Shown here piece by piece: positions 42,581 through 53,350 of a stretch of DNA of 64,000 bases (position 1 is the stretch's first letter; every line of letters starts with the position of its first letter). The translations under genes and the position numbers were made by a program. The notes beneath the pieces are model-generated. The model saw only the letters and a list, made by a program, of their open reading frames with translations, did not search any database and had not been told where the DNA came from. Source of the stretch: Rikenellaceae bacterium (lineage in GTDB: Bacteria; Bacteroidota; Bacteroidia; Bacteroidales; Rikenellaceae); NCBI GenBank assembly GCA_031256675.1, contig JAIRQC010000027.1, positions 17,386 to 81,385 of the forward strand, read 5' to 3'.

Positions 42581-43020
42581 CGTTCAATCGCCTGCCTGTA
42601 CTCCTCTTTGGAGGCCGCGCCGACTATCCCGACAGGTTCGCCCTTTACGGGCAAAACCATCACAAGCGGTATTGAACTGATGTTGAGAGACATTGCAAGC
42701 GCGCGGGCATTATCGACGTCGACCTTGTAGAAGTCAACCCGCCCGTCGTACTCCGCCGCCAGCTCCTCGATAACGGGGGCGATCATCTTGCACGGGCCGC
42801 ACCAGTCGGCGTAAAAGTCGACCAGCACGGGCTTGTCCGAGAGCAGTTTGCGCTCGGCGGGGGCCTTTTTATAGTCGAACACCGTAACGGCGAACTCCGT
42901 CTGCGTCAACTGTTTGGGCTTGGCGACGCCGGCGGTCGGAACAGCCGACGGTTTTCGCGTGCCGCCGCACGATACGGCCACAAGGGCCAGGGCGATGATC
43001 AACCTTTTCATAAGTAGCAT
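42565..43020 (-). CDS. Thioredoxin-family lipoprotein
   Basis: 151 aa; lipobox ALALVAVSCGG; VDFYADWCGPCKMIAPVIEELA. Confidence 0.93.
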   Translation of the reverse strand: MLLMKRLIIALALVAVSCGGTRKPSAVPTAGVAKPKQLTQTEFAVTVFDYKKAPAERKLLSDKPVLVDFYADWCGPCKMIAPVIEELAAEYDGRVDFYKVDVDNARALAMSLNISSIPLVMVLPVKGEPVGIVGAASKEEYRQAIERALNE

Positions 43021-43079
43021 GTTTTCGGAACAAAGTTAATATTTTTCCTCCCGCTTTTACGGCTCCGGCGCAAAATAAT

Positions 43080-43087
43080 TATCTTTG
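43080..43087 (+). promoter_or_regulatory. -7 element (TAtcTTTG) immediately before polyprenyl synthetase ATG
   Basis: TATCTTTG ends 4 nt before the ATG at 43092. Confidence 0.55.
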
Positions 43088-43091
43088 CAGA

Positions 43092-44057
43092 ATGTACGGT
43101 CAACAGGACATATCGCGGCTCGTCGACGAGTATATGGCCAACCTGCCGATCCCCTGCGCGCCGCAGGGGATCTACGTGCCGATGGCCTACACGCTGGCCG
43201 AGGGCGGCAAACGACTGCGTCCGACGCTGGTGTGCGCGGCGTGCAACATATTCTCGGACAACATATTGCAGGCATTGCCACCGGCGGCGGCGGTGGAGGT
43301 ATTCCACAATTTTACCCTCATTCACGACGACATCATGGACAACGCCACGTTGCGCCGCGGCCGCGAGACGGTTTTTCGGCGGTGGGGGGCCAATACGGCC
43401 ATCCTGTCAGGCGACGCAACGCTGATCTTCGCCTACATGCTGTTGGGCAACACGCCGCGCGAGCATCTGGCGGCAGCGCTGGCGCAGTTCAACCTGCTGG
43501 CGCTGGAGGTATGCGAGGGACAGCAGTACGACGTGGATTTCGAGAGGGCCGACAGCGTCTCGACCGACGACTATTTTCACATGATCTCGCTCAAAACCGC
43601 CGCCCTCATGGCCCGCGCGCTGCGTATCGGGGCCATCGTGGGGGGGGCTGGCGAGGCCGATTGCGATGCGTTGCAGGACTTCGGCCTCAACCTCGGCCTG
43701 GCGTTCCAGTTGCAGGACGACCTGCTCGACGCTTACGGCGACGCGGCCACCTTCGGCAAAAGTATCGGCGGCGACATCCTCGAACGCAAAAAGAGCTACC
43801 TGATGATATGCGCCCTCGCTCAGGGTTTTTCCACGGAAATAGAGACGATACTGTCTAACGGCGCGCTCTCCGACGAGGCCAAAATAGCGCAGGTGAAGCA
43901 AATTTACGACCGCGCCGGGGCGGCGGCGGCGGCCCGCGAGGCCATAGAACACTATACATCGCTGGCATTGAAAGCGCTGGAACCGCTGTCCGTAGCTCCG
44001 GAACGTTGCGACGTGCTGCGCGCCATCACCCTCGAACTGCTAAACCGAAACAAATGA
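43092..44057 (+). CDS. Polyprenyl (isoprenoid) synthetase
   Basis: 321 aa; GGKRLRPTL, LIHDDIMDNATLRRGRETV, FQLQDDLLDAYGD. Confidence 0.95.
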   Translation: MYGQQDISRLVDEYMANLPIPCAPQGIYVPMAYTLAEGGKRLRPTLVCAACNIFSDNILQALPPAAAVEVFHNFTLIHDDIMDNATLRRGRETVFRRWGANTAILSGDATLIFAYMLLGNTPREHLAAALAQFNLLALEVCEGQQYDVDFERADSVSTDDYFHMISLKTAALMARALRIGAIVGGAGEADCDALQDFGLNLGLAFQLQDDLLDAYGDAATFGKSIGGDILERKKSYLMICALAQGFSTEIETILSNGALSDEAKIAQVKQIYDRAGAAAAAREAIEHYTSLALKALEPLSVAPERCDVLRAITLELLNRNK

Positions 44058-45271
44058 ACGCCATAAATACATTATTGACAACTGCGGCATGTCTGTCCCA
44101 GGGCCTCGCAATGGCGGAAAGGGTTATCGAGCCGACGCTCGGACTGACGCCGATCCTCGATTCGGTCGAACTGCGGCGGGAGTTGCAGGAGATCGACCGC
44201 GTCAGGCAGCAGTACGGCGATGATTGCGAGAAACATCTGACCGCAAGGCAACGACATGTCTATTGGCACGACTACGAAGAGCGCGAGGATCTCTGGGAGG
44301 TCGGCGAGATAGGCGACGGATGGTACAACTGCGCCACGGCGAGCGTCTCCGCCACCTCCGCACACCGGCCCGCGGGAAACATAACCTACACAGCTGCCAA
44401 CGCCCACGATTTTTCGCTCGGTACGGCATGGGTCTGCGAAGGCACGGGCGAAAGCATCACGTTCCGGATCAACGCCGACGAAGAAAACGAATGGGAATGG
44501 GAGCACGGGACGGTCACTACCGTGTTCATTTACAACGGCTATCAGAAATCCGCCAGGACATGGCGCGACAATTCGCGCATTAAACAGTTCCGGCTCCATA
44601 TCAACGACAAGCCATACGCGCTGCTCAACCTGCGCGACACCACCGCCGTACAGTGTTTCGATATCGGGCAGCACAGGGCGCAGCGGTGCGCGCTGCGGTT
44701 CGAGATAACGGAGGTCTATCGCGGCAACCGCTGGCCGAACGACGTGGCCGTATCGGAGATAGAGTTCGACGGCGACGGGTGCCTGTGTTTCGGGGCGGGG
44801 ACGATGATTGCCGTGCCGGATGGCGAGAAGGCTATCGAGCAGATAGTTGCGGGCGACGTGATCCTCGCGCCCGACCCTGCCTCGGGATGCTTGGCCCCTG
44901 CGACGGTACTCGGCACGGCCCGTCGCAATCATCGCCTCTACCGACTCGGATTCGACAGTGGGTTGAGCGTCGAGGTCACCGCCGACCACCCGCTGCTGTT
45001 CGACGGAGACTACTACTCCATAGCCGAAAACGCCCTCTACGGCCTGCAAACCAGGCAGTTGGCAGTTGGGCAGCAGTTGAACGTTTTCCGCAACGGCCAC
45101 ATGGAAGCCCTGACGCTCAGGTCAATAACACCGCTCGACGGACTGCGCGCAAGCTATACCATAACCGCCCTCGACCGTGGCGGGCTGTTCCTGGCAAACG
45201 GGCTGTGCGCAGCAGTGGAAGCAGTGGAGGCTGTGGAGACTGCGGCTACAACGGAGACGACAGGACGATGA
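44054..45271 (+). CDS. NADase-type glycan-binding-like domain fused to a C-terminal Hint (hedgehog/intein) domain
   Basis: 405 aa from MNAINTLLTTAACLS; DFSLGTAWVCEGTGESITF...NGYQKSARTWRDNSRIKQFRLHINDKPYALLNLRDT; Hint start CFGAGTMIAVPDGEKAIEQIVAGDVILAPD, ...VTADHPLLFDG..., end GLFLANGLCAA. Confidence 0.75.
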   Translation: MNAINTLLTTAACLSQGLAMAERVIEPTLGLTPILDSVELRRELQEIDRVRQQYGDDCEKHLTARQRHVYWHDYEEREDLWEVGEIGDGWYNCATASVSATSAHRPAGNITYTAANAHDFSLGTAWVCEGTGESITFRINADEENEWEWEHGTVTTVFIYNGYQKSARTWRDNSRIKQFRLHINDKPYALLNLRDTTAVQCFDIGQHRAQRCALRFEITEVYRGNRWPNDVAVSEIEFDGDGCLCFGAGTMIAVPDGEKAIEQIVAGDVILAPDPASGCLAPATVLGTARRNHRLYRLGFDSGLSVEVTADHPLLFDGDYYSIAENALYGLQTRQLAVGQQLNVFRNGHMEALTLRSITPLDGLRASYTITALDRGGLFLANGLCAAVEAVEAVETAATTETTGR

Positions 45272-46497
45272 CCCGGCGCGATATAGAGCTTATGGCCCCC
45301 GTGGGGTCGTTCGAGGCGCTTTGGGCGGCCATCGACGGGGGCGCAGACGCGATATATTTCGGCGTGGGCGGGCTGAACATGCGTTCGCGCAGCTCGGCCA
45401 ACTTCTCGCCGGATGACATGTCGCGGATCATCGCCGAAGCCCACGCCGCAGGGCTGCGCGCCTACCTGACGCTCAACGTGATACTGTACGACGACGATCT
45501 GGACGACATGCGCCGCACCCTCGACCGCGCCGCCGCCGAGGGCGTCGACGCAGTCATCGCGTCGGATCAGGCGGCCATCCATTACGCCCGTCGGCGCGGG
45601 GTCGAGGTGCACCTGTCCACGCAACTCAACGTCTCGAACACCGAGACGCTGCGTTTCTACTCCGCGTGGGCCGACGTAGCGGTGCTGGCGCGCGAACTCA
45701 CTCTCGAACAGGTTGCCGCAATAAGCCGCGCGGGCGTTTGCGGCCCATGTGGACAGCCGGTGCGCATTGAGATGTTCGCCCACGGCGCACTCTGCATGGC
45801 CGTTTCGGGGCGGTGTTACCTCAGCCTGCACGACTGCGGCGAGTCGGCCAACCGCGGGGCCTGCCGTCAGATATGCCGCCGCTCGTTCACCCTGCGCGAT
45901 AACGACAGCGGGGCAGAGATCGCCGCCGACGGACAGTGGCTGCTCTCGCCCAAAGACCTGTGCACCATAGAGTTCCTCGACCGGATGATTGCCGCCGGGG
46001 TGAGCGTGTTGAAGATCGAGGGGCGCGCCCGCCCGCCCGAGTACGTTCTGAGGGCCTGTCGCTGTTACGACAGGGCGCTCAGGGCGCTGGAGGCGGGAGA
46101 GTACACCCCCGAACTGGCTGCGGGGCTCAAAGCCGAACTTGCCGAGGTCTTCAATCGCGGCTTCTGGGGCGGCTACTACCTCGGCGCACCGACGGTCGAG
46201 CTCAGCCCCCGTTACGGCACGTCGGCCACCACGCGCAAGGTCTACGTAGGCAGGGTGACCAACATATACAAGCGTATCTCCGTGGCAGAGATACAGATAG
46301 AGGCCTCGCCGCTCGAACGCGGCAGCCGCATTCTTTTCACGGGGGCTACCACCAGGGCCGTAGAGGCCATGGCCGACGAGCTGTGGCTCGACGACCGTCC
46401 CGCATCACTCGCGCCGCAGGGGACGCTCTGCTCCGTCAAGATTGCCGCCACAGTCCACCGCGGAGACCGGCTGTTCAAGATTGTGAAGGCTGATTAA
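45268..46497 (+). CDS. Peptidase U32 family protein
   Basis: 409 aa; ELMAPVGSFEALWAAIDGGADAIYFGVGGLNMR; FAHGALCMAVSGRCYLS; CRQICRRSF; LSPKDLCTIEFLDRMI; 4-nt overlap with the upstream gene. Confidence 0.93.
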   Translation: MTRRDIELMAPVGSFEALWAAIDGGADAIYFGVGGLNMRSRSSANFSPDDMSRIIAEAHAAGLRAYLTLNVILYDDDLDDMRRTLDRAAAEGVDAVIASDQAAIHYARRRGVEVHLSTQLNVSNTETLRFYSAWADVAVLARELTLEQVAAISRAGVCGPCGQPVRIEMFAHGALCMAVSGRCYLSLHDCGESANRGACRQICRRSFTLRDNDSGAEIAADGQWLLSPKDLCTIEFLDRMIAAGVSVLKIEGRARPPEYVLRACRCYDRALRALEAGEYTPELAAGLKAELAEVFNRGFWGGYYLGAPTVELSPRYGTSATTRKVYVGRVTNIYKRISVAEIQIEASPLERGSRILFTGATTRAVEAMADELWLDDRPASLAPQGTLCSVKIAATVHRGDRLFKIVKAD

Positions 46498-47330
46498 CAG
46501 GCAGTTCCTCTCCCAGATATTTTTTTGCCGTGTCCAAATCCCCCATGAAAACCATCCTGCCGTCCGGAGCAAATATTACTATTGTGGGGAAAGCATTTAC
46601 TCCGAGCTCTTCCTTCAAAACCGCATCGTCCATATCCATAGACAGGCAGGGGAATGTGTATCCCCTGTCTCGAAATGTTTCGTCCCAGCCTGCCGGCGTT
46701 TCGCCCCGACCTGTCAACCGGCAGTAGACGGAATAGAACGCAATACGGTCATTATGGCTGTCGTAAAACTTCTGCACATCGGGGAACTCTTTGAAACATC
46801 CGCCGCAATGAGAATACCAGAAATCCGGCACGAGATATTTCCTCCAAGCGAGTCGAGGGTAATGTTATTACCTTCTTCGTCCTGAAAAACCACCGGCGAG
46901 GCGATTGTCCGATTGACCCTGCCGAAGAATGTGCCGAAACTCAATTTGTGAATCCATGCAAGACAGGCGTATCCGGCCATAAAAGCGCACAGCGACAGGG
47001 TGCACACGACGATCAATATACGACCATATCCAGAAACCATAGCCGGCAAACAGGCCTGTCGCGCGCAGAATGACTTCGGGCAAACTGATCTCCGTATTGG
47101 GGGAAAACCGTAAAGGCAAATTAAATATCAATCATCCGCTCAGGGCGGCCAGCAGCGCCGTCCGCCCTTTCATCACACCTTTACGCTTCAGGCACAGGTA
47201 CATGTAAACCCCCAATACAACAGGCGCAATCGTGCATGAAAGCCGAAAATCGACCCCTCACAGCGGAGCGAGCACTGTGTCCAACACCAGCGCGCCGAGC
47301 GCAATCCATACAAAACAATGTCGATTTTTA
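46475..47330 (-). pseudogene. Decayed membrane-redoxin gene (MauE/DoxX-like membrane part plus thioredoxin-like domain)
   Basis: Homologous-looking pieces in several frames: WIALGALVLDTVLAPL*GVDFRLSCTIAPVVLGVYMYLCLKRKGVMKGRTALLAALSG*LIFNLPLRFSPNTEISLPEVILRATGLFAGYGF / GRILIVVCTLSLCAFMAGYACLAWIHKLSFGTFFGRVNRTIASPVVFQDEEGNNITLDSLGG / KYLVPDFWYSHCGGCFKEFPDV... Confidence 0.65.
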
Positions 47331-47422
47331 TTTTCCGGTTATTATTATAGACACTTTAATTGCTTAGACAGTGAAAACGACCCTGCGCCGCAGGGGGCGC
47401 AGGGGGCGCAGGGCCGTAAACC

Positions 47423-49360
<1,938 letters not shown>

Positions 49361-49442
49361 AATGGTTGGGGGTTAGTGGTTATTATGCAATATGTGGTCG
49401 CTATATTCTTATTGTCCCTGCCGTGACACGCAGCCCGCAGCG

Positions 49443-49756
49443 GCGCGGAGGGCAGGTCGGCTTGGCGTAAAGGGCTGCCCAAGTCGGTTCGGCGTGGAGA
49501 GTTGCGCGGGTTGGCTTGGAATGGAGAACTGTCCAAGTCGGTTCGGCGCAGATTGTTGCCAGGGCTGGCCCTGTGTAAAGGGTTGCACAAATTGGCCCGA
49601 TGCGAAGAGCTGCACAAGTTGACCCCGTGTAAAGGACTGCACAAGTCGGTTCGGCGTGGAGGGCTGCGCGGGTTGGCTTGGAACGGAGAACTGTCCAAGT
49701 CGGTTTGGCGCGGAGGGCAGGTCGGTCAGGTGCGGAGAGTTGACCAAGTCGGCCCG
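49443..49756. repeat. 27-bp degenerate tandem repeat array (~10 full units plus truncated 22-bp units near both ends)
   Basis: Units from 49465 at exact 27-bp steps to 49707 (e.g. gcgtggagagttgcgcgggttggcttg, gaatggagaactgtccaagtcggttcg, gtgtaaaggactgcacaagtcggttcg), with gcgcggagggcaggtcgg... partial units at 49443 and 49708 and a last full unit at 49730-49756. Confidence 0.9.
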
Positions 49757-49865
49757 CAAAAAGACGCTCGCCGTTCTCCCTGCCGTTCTCCTTCCTGCAT
49801 GTCGCCCTGCAAAGTTTTATGCAGGCATGACCCTGCCCTCGTTCCTGCGTCGGGCCGACCTCAGG

Positions 49866-49943
49866 CCGCCTCCTTCGTCTGCAAACCGTTCCAGCCATTT
49901 GCGCCCGCCTCCGCCGTCTGCGGGTCGTCCCAGCCATTTGCTG
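49866..49943. repeat. 39-bp tandem duplication downstream of the MmcQ gene
   Basis: ccgcctccttcgtctgcaaaccgttccagccatttgcgc / ccgcctccgccgtctgcgggtcgtcccagccatttgctg. Confidence 0.88.
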
Positions 49944-49965
49944 CCGCAGCGGCACCTGAACTCAT

Positions 49966-50319
49966 CTATCCGAAATACTCTTCCCTTGTCTTCCTCGGCA
50001 GCTTCCTGACCACCTCGTCGTAGGAGTGGTCTATCAGTTCGCGTATCACGCCATCCGGCACATCGGCCTCGAGGCGCACCGTATTCCAGTACTTTTTGTT
50101 GAAATGATAGGCCCCCTCCATCCCGTCATAGCGTTCGCGCAGCTCCACCGCCAGCTCAGGGTCGCATTTCAAAGCGATCTGCGGCTCGTCGGCGTCGAGC
50201 GGGATCAGGGCAAACATCTTGCCCAGTACCTTCACCACCAGCGACACATCGTCGAACGGAAAGCACTCCGCGCTCCCCGCCTTCGCCAGACAATACTCGC
50301 GAACCTGTTCAATATCCAT
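49966..50319 (-). CDS. MmcQ/YjbR family DNA-binding protein
   Basis: 117 aa; EYCLAKAGSAECFPFDDVSLVVKVLGKMFAL, HFNKKYWNTV. Confidence 0.9.
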   Translation of the reverse strand: MDIEQVREYCLAKAGSAECFPFDDVSLVVKVLGKMFALIPLDADEPQIALKCDPELAVELRERYDGMEGAYHFNKKYWNTVRLEADVPDGVIRELIDHSYDEVVRKLPRKTREEYFG

Positions 50320-50365
50320 AATTAAGGGTTGGAAATAATATTTGATGTTTTAGAGCCGTGAGGTG

Positions 50366-50701
50366 ATTTTCGGCCCGCGGTCGGCAGAGGATGTTCGAGC
50401 AGCGCGAGAGCAGCCCTCCGCATCCGGCGGCTGCGGGCTGCCGACCTTGCTCCGCAAGGCAGGGCAAAACAATAAGCGAATAGTGCAGGGAGGTAGCATA
50501 TTAACGATAAGTGAGTAGTGAGAAATATTCGGAGCGGAGAATAATCGCTGACCGGAGCAGTCCGGTAGCCGGTGGGCGGCTAAATTTTAGTTAAAAACGG
50601 CCTTGCTTAGCAAGGTCGGCTGCCCGCTGCCGCTCCCGGCGAAGGGCTGCCCGCTCTGCCTACGGCATCGCGACATCCTCCGCCGACCGCGGGCCGAAAA
50701 T
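50366..50701. repeat. MITE-like element with ~100-nt imperfect terminal inverted repeats
   Basis: attttcggcccgcggtcggcagaggatgt (50366-50394) pairs with acatcctccgccgaccgcgggccgaaaat (50673-50701); inner arms ctgccgaccttgctccgcaaggc and gccttgcttagcaaggtcggctgcc also pair. Confidence 0.75.
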
Positions 50702-51289
50702 TGCATCGCAGTAGCGCCGATGGGCAGTGCAGTCACCGTGCGGCGGCGGGCGGTTAATATTATTGCCCTGCGATGTCTCCTTTTGCCAATGAAAAACGGC
50801 ATATTGTTGCCATTCGGGGTTGCCCGCGGCTTTTGCGCGCTGTCTCGACATACTCCTCAAACGGTCTCCCCGCTGCCCTTCTCCCTGTCGTTCAGCATAG
50901 CTCAAACTGCGTTTGCTCTCGCCTCGTTCCTGCGTCGGTTCGACTTCGCTTCACTGCGTCGCGCTTCGCCCTGCATGACTTTTTTATATCTAAACTATCA
51001 ATTTACATCACTATTTTTATGCAAAGATAGAAAATGTTTTTCTAAAATCCTCTGAAAAATAACATCTTGAACGCAAAAGTATCCTCAATGGGTAACGATT
51101 TAGGCACGGAAAGTATTCCGAAAATACGCCTGAAACCGCATTTATGCTACCCTATAGCCGAAAGCAAACAAAGATACTTAATGGCAGATACCGAGTCGTT
51201 TACCTGATTTTGCAGGTTTCTGCGCTTTTGAGCGGTCTTTTTCAAAAGTAACTAAAATTTGAGTAATTTTGTCGAACAATCCAACAATT

Positions 51290-52222
51290 ATGAACATCGA
51301 GAAAATCAAGTGTCTGATCATAGGCAGCGGGCCGGCGGGGCTGACGGCTGCGATCTACGCCTCGCGGGCCAATCTTGCGCCGACGCTCTACGAGGGGCTC
51401 GACCCGGGCGGCCAGCTCACCCGCACGGGCGACGTGGAGAATTTTCCTGGCTATCCCGAGGGGGTCGGCGGGCTGCAAATGATGGACGACATACGCCGTC
51501 AGGCCCTGCGTTTCGGCGCCGACGTCCGCACCGGTATTGTCACCGAGGCCGACCTCTCGCAGCGTCCGTTCCGTATCACGGTCGACGGAAGTTTGACGAT
51601 CGAGGCCCAAAGCGTCATTATCGCAACAGGGGCGGCGGCGCGCTGGCTGGGGCTGCCCTCCGAGCAGCGTTTCGTGGGCTCGGGCGTGTCGGCCTGCGCC
51701 ACCTGCGACGGGTTTTTCTATCGCGGGCAGGATGTGGCGGTGGTCGGCGGCGGCGACACGGCCTGCGAGGATGCGCTCTACCTCGCCTCGCTCTGCCGCA
51801 CGGTCTACATGATAGTGCGCAAGGACTATCTGCGCGCCTCGTCGGTGATGCGCGACAGGGTGCACGGCACGCCGAACATCACGATGCTGTACCGGCACGT
51901 CACGGTCGAGGTGCTGGGCGACGAGAGCGGCGTGACGGGGCTCGACGTTGAGGATACGGAGGGGAACAGGCAGCGTCTCGACGTTACCGGCCTGTTCGTC
52001 GCCATCGGCAACGACCCCAACACGGCGCTGTTTGCCGGCCAGCTCGACCTCGACGAACAGGGTTACATCCGCACCGTGCCCGGCACGTCGCGCACCAGCA
52101 TTCCCGGCGTATTCGCCGCAGGGGACGTTGCCAACCCACAGTACCGCCAGGCTGTCGTCGCCGCGGGCAGCGGCTCCGTCGCCGCCCTCGACTGCGAAAG
52201 GTTTTTACTGCACGGCGAATAA
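51290..52222 (+). CDS. trxB: Thioredoxin-disulfide reductase
   Basis: GSGPAGLTAAIYASRANL, CATCDGFFYRGQDVAVVGGGDTACEDA, GVFAAGDVANPQYRQAVVAAGSG; start at MNIEKIK (51290). Confidence 0.96.
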   Translation: MNIEKIKCLIIGSGPAGLTAAIYASRANLAPTLYEGLDPGGQLTRTGDVENFPGYPEGVGGLQMMDDIRRQALRFGADVRTGIVTEADLSQRPFRITVDGSLTIEAQSVIIATGAAARWLGLPSEQRFVGSGVSACATCDGFFYRGQDVAVVGGGDTACEDALYLASLCRTVYMIVRKDYLRASSVMRDRVHGTPNITMLYRHVTVEVLGDESGVTGLDVEDTEGNRQRLDVTGLFVAIGNDPNTALFAGQLDLDEQGYIRTVPGTSRTSIPGVFAAGDVANPQYRQAVVAAGSGSVAALDCERFLLHGE

Positions 52223-52295
52223 TATCCCGTGCCGTTCGGCCCTGCCCTGCGCCCGGGCGCGGGCAGGGCCGCAGAACGCCATTCACATAACCGTT

Positions 52296-53345
52296 ATGAA
52301 TATGGGAACACGTTACGCTATTGCCATCCTGCTTGCTGGAACGGCCTTTATCTCCTGCTCACGCAGCAAGGAGGGGTACAACAACGACAGGCCTGACGAA
52401 GTAATGCGGCTGACCATCGCCACCGACGGCAACACGGGGTTTTCGATGAACGGCCTCGGCGCCGCCGGCGTCGACTGGGGCGACTCGTCATACGACACGA
52501 AGCAGCTTGCATCCGATCCTGAAATCGACCAGACGATGTTCAGCCACAGCTATTCCGCCCCTGGCGAATATACGATAAAAATATATGGCGGGAACATCAC
52601 GACGCTGGACTGCTCCGGCTACGAACTGACGGGGCTGGACGTTACGGACAATCCCGCCCTGACGCGCCTTAGCTGCGGCGCAAGCGAGTTGTCTGCGCTG
52701 GACGTAAGCCACAATACTGCGTTGACGTATCTGGATTGCAGCGGCAACAGCCTTACGGGGCTGGACGTAAGCAGAAACACAGCCCTTGTCGAGCTGGGTT
52801 GCGGCTACAACCGGTTGACGGAGCTGGATTTAAGCAAAAATGCCGCATTGCGCCTCCTGTGGTGCAGCTTTATGGAGTTGACGGAGCTGGACACAGGCGC
52901 AAATCCCGCCCTGACCTATTTGGCCTGCGGCGGCAACCGGCTGACGGCCCTGGATGTGAGCGGTAATGCCGCGCTGGCGGAGTTGCATTGTCAGGACAAT
53001 CTGCTGACGAACCTCGACGTGAACGCAAACCATGAGTTAAAGGTTTTGGGATGCCATAACAATCAACTGTCGACGTTGAGGCCGGACGCCGCCGCCCTCA
53101 GAGTACTGTTTTGCGACGGCAACAGTTTGACCTCCCTTGACCTTACGGCGTGCATCGCATTGAGTAGCGTCCTTTGTCAGGACAACCTGCTCTCCGCCGT
53201 GGCGTTAAACGACCTGTTCGGGACGCTGCACGCCAATATTGTCGCAGGCGGCAAATTCATATACATAAATGGCAACGACGGCACGGACAGCTGCGACCAG
53301 AGCATAGCCGCGGGCAAGGGATGGACGGTGGACGTAACCGATTGA
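52296..53345 (+). CDS. Leucine-rich-repeat lipoprotein
   Basis: 349 aa; MNMGTRYAIAILLAGTAFISCS lipobox; about 9 LRRs of ~21 aa (L(D/E)VSxNTALTYLDCSGNSLTGLDVS); start at 52296 rather than ORF start 51948. Confidence 0.88.
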   Translation: MNMGTRYAIAILLAGTAFISCSRSKEGYNNDRPDEVMRLTIATDGNTGFSMNGLGAAGVDWGDSSYDTKQLASDPEIDQTMFSHSYSAPGEYTIKIYGGNITTLDCSGYELTGLDVTDNPALTRLSCGASELSALDVSHNTALTYLDCSGNSLTGLDVSRNTALVELGCGYNRLTELDLSKNAALRLLWCSFMELTELDTGANPALTYLACGGNRLTALDVSGNAALAELHCQDNLLTNLDVNANHELKVLGCHNNQLSTLRPDAAALRVLFCDGNSLTSLDLTACIALSSVLCQDNLLSAVALNDLFGTLHANIVAGGKFIYINGNDGTDSCDQSIAAGKGWTVDVTD

Positions 53346-53350
53346 CCGGC

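Noticed and set aside
49443-49756. CRISPR array interpretation of the 27-bp repeats
   Set aside because: Repeats are contiguous and degenerate with no spacers and no cas genes nearby.
51948-52295. N-terminal extension of the LRR ORF back to 51948
   Set aside because: Overlaps trxB out of frame and is Ser/Thr/Arg/Pro-rich; lipobox start at 52296 is better.
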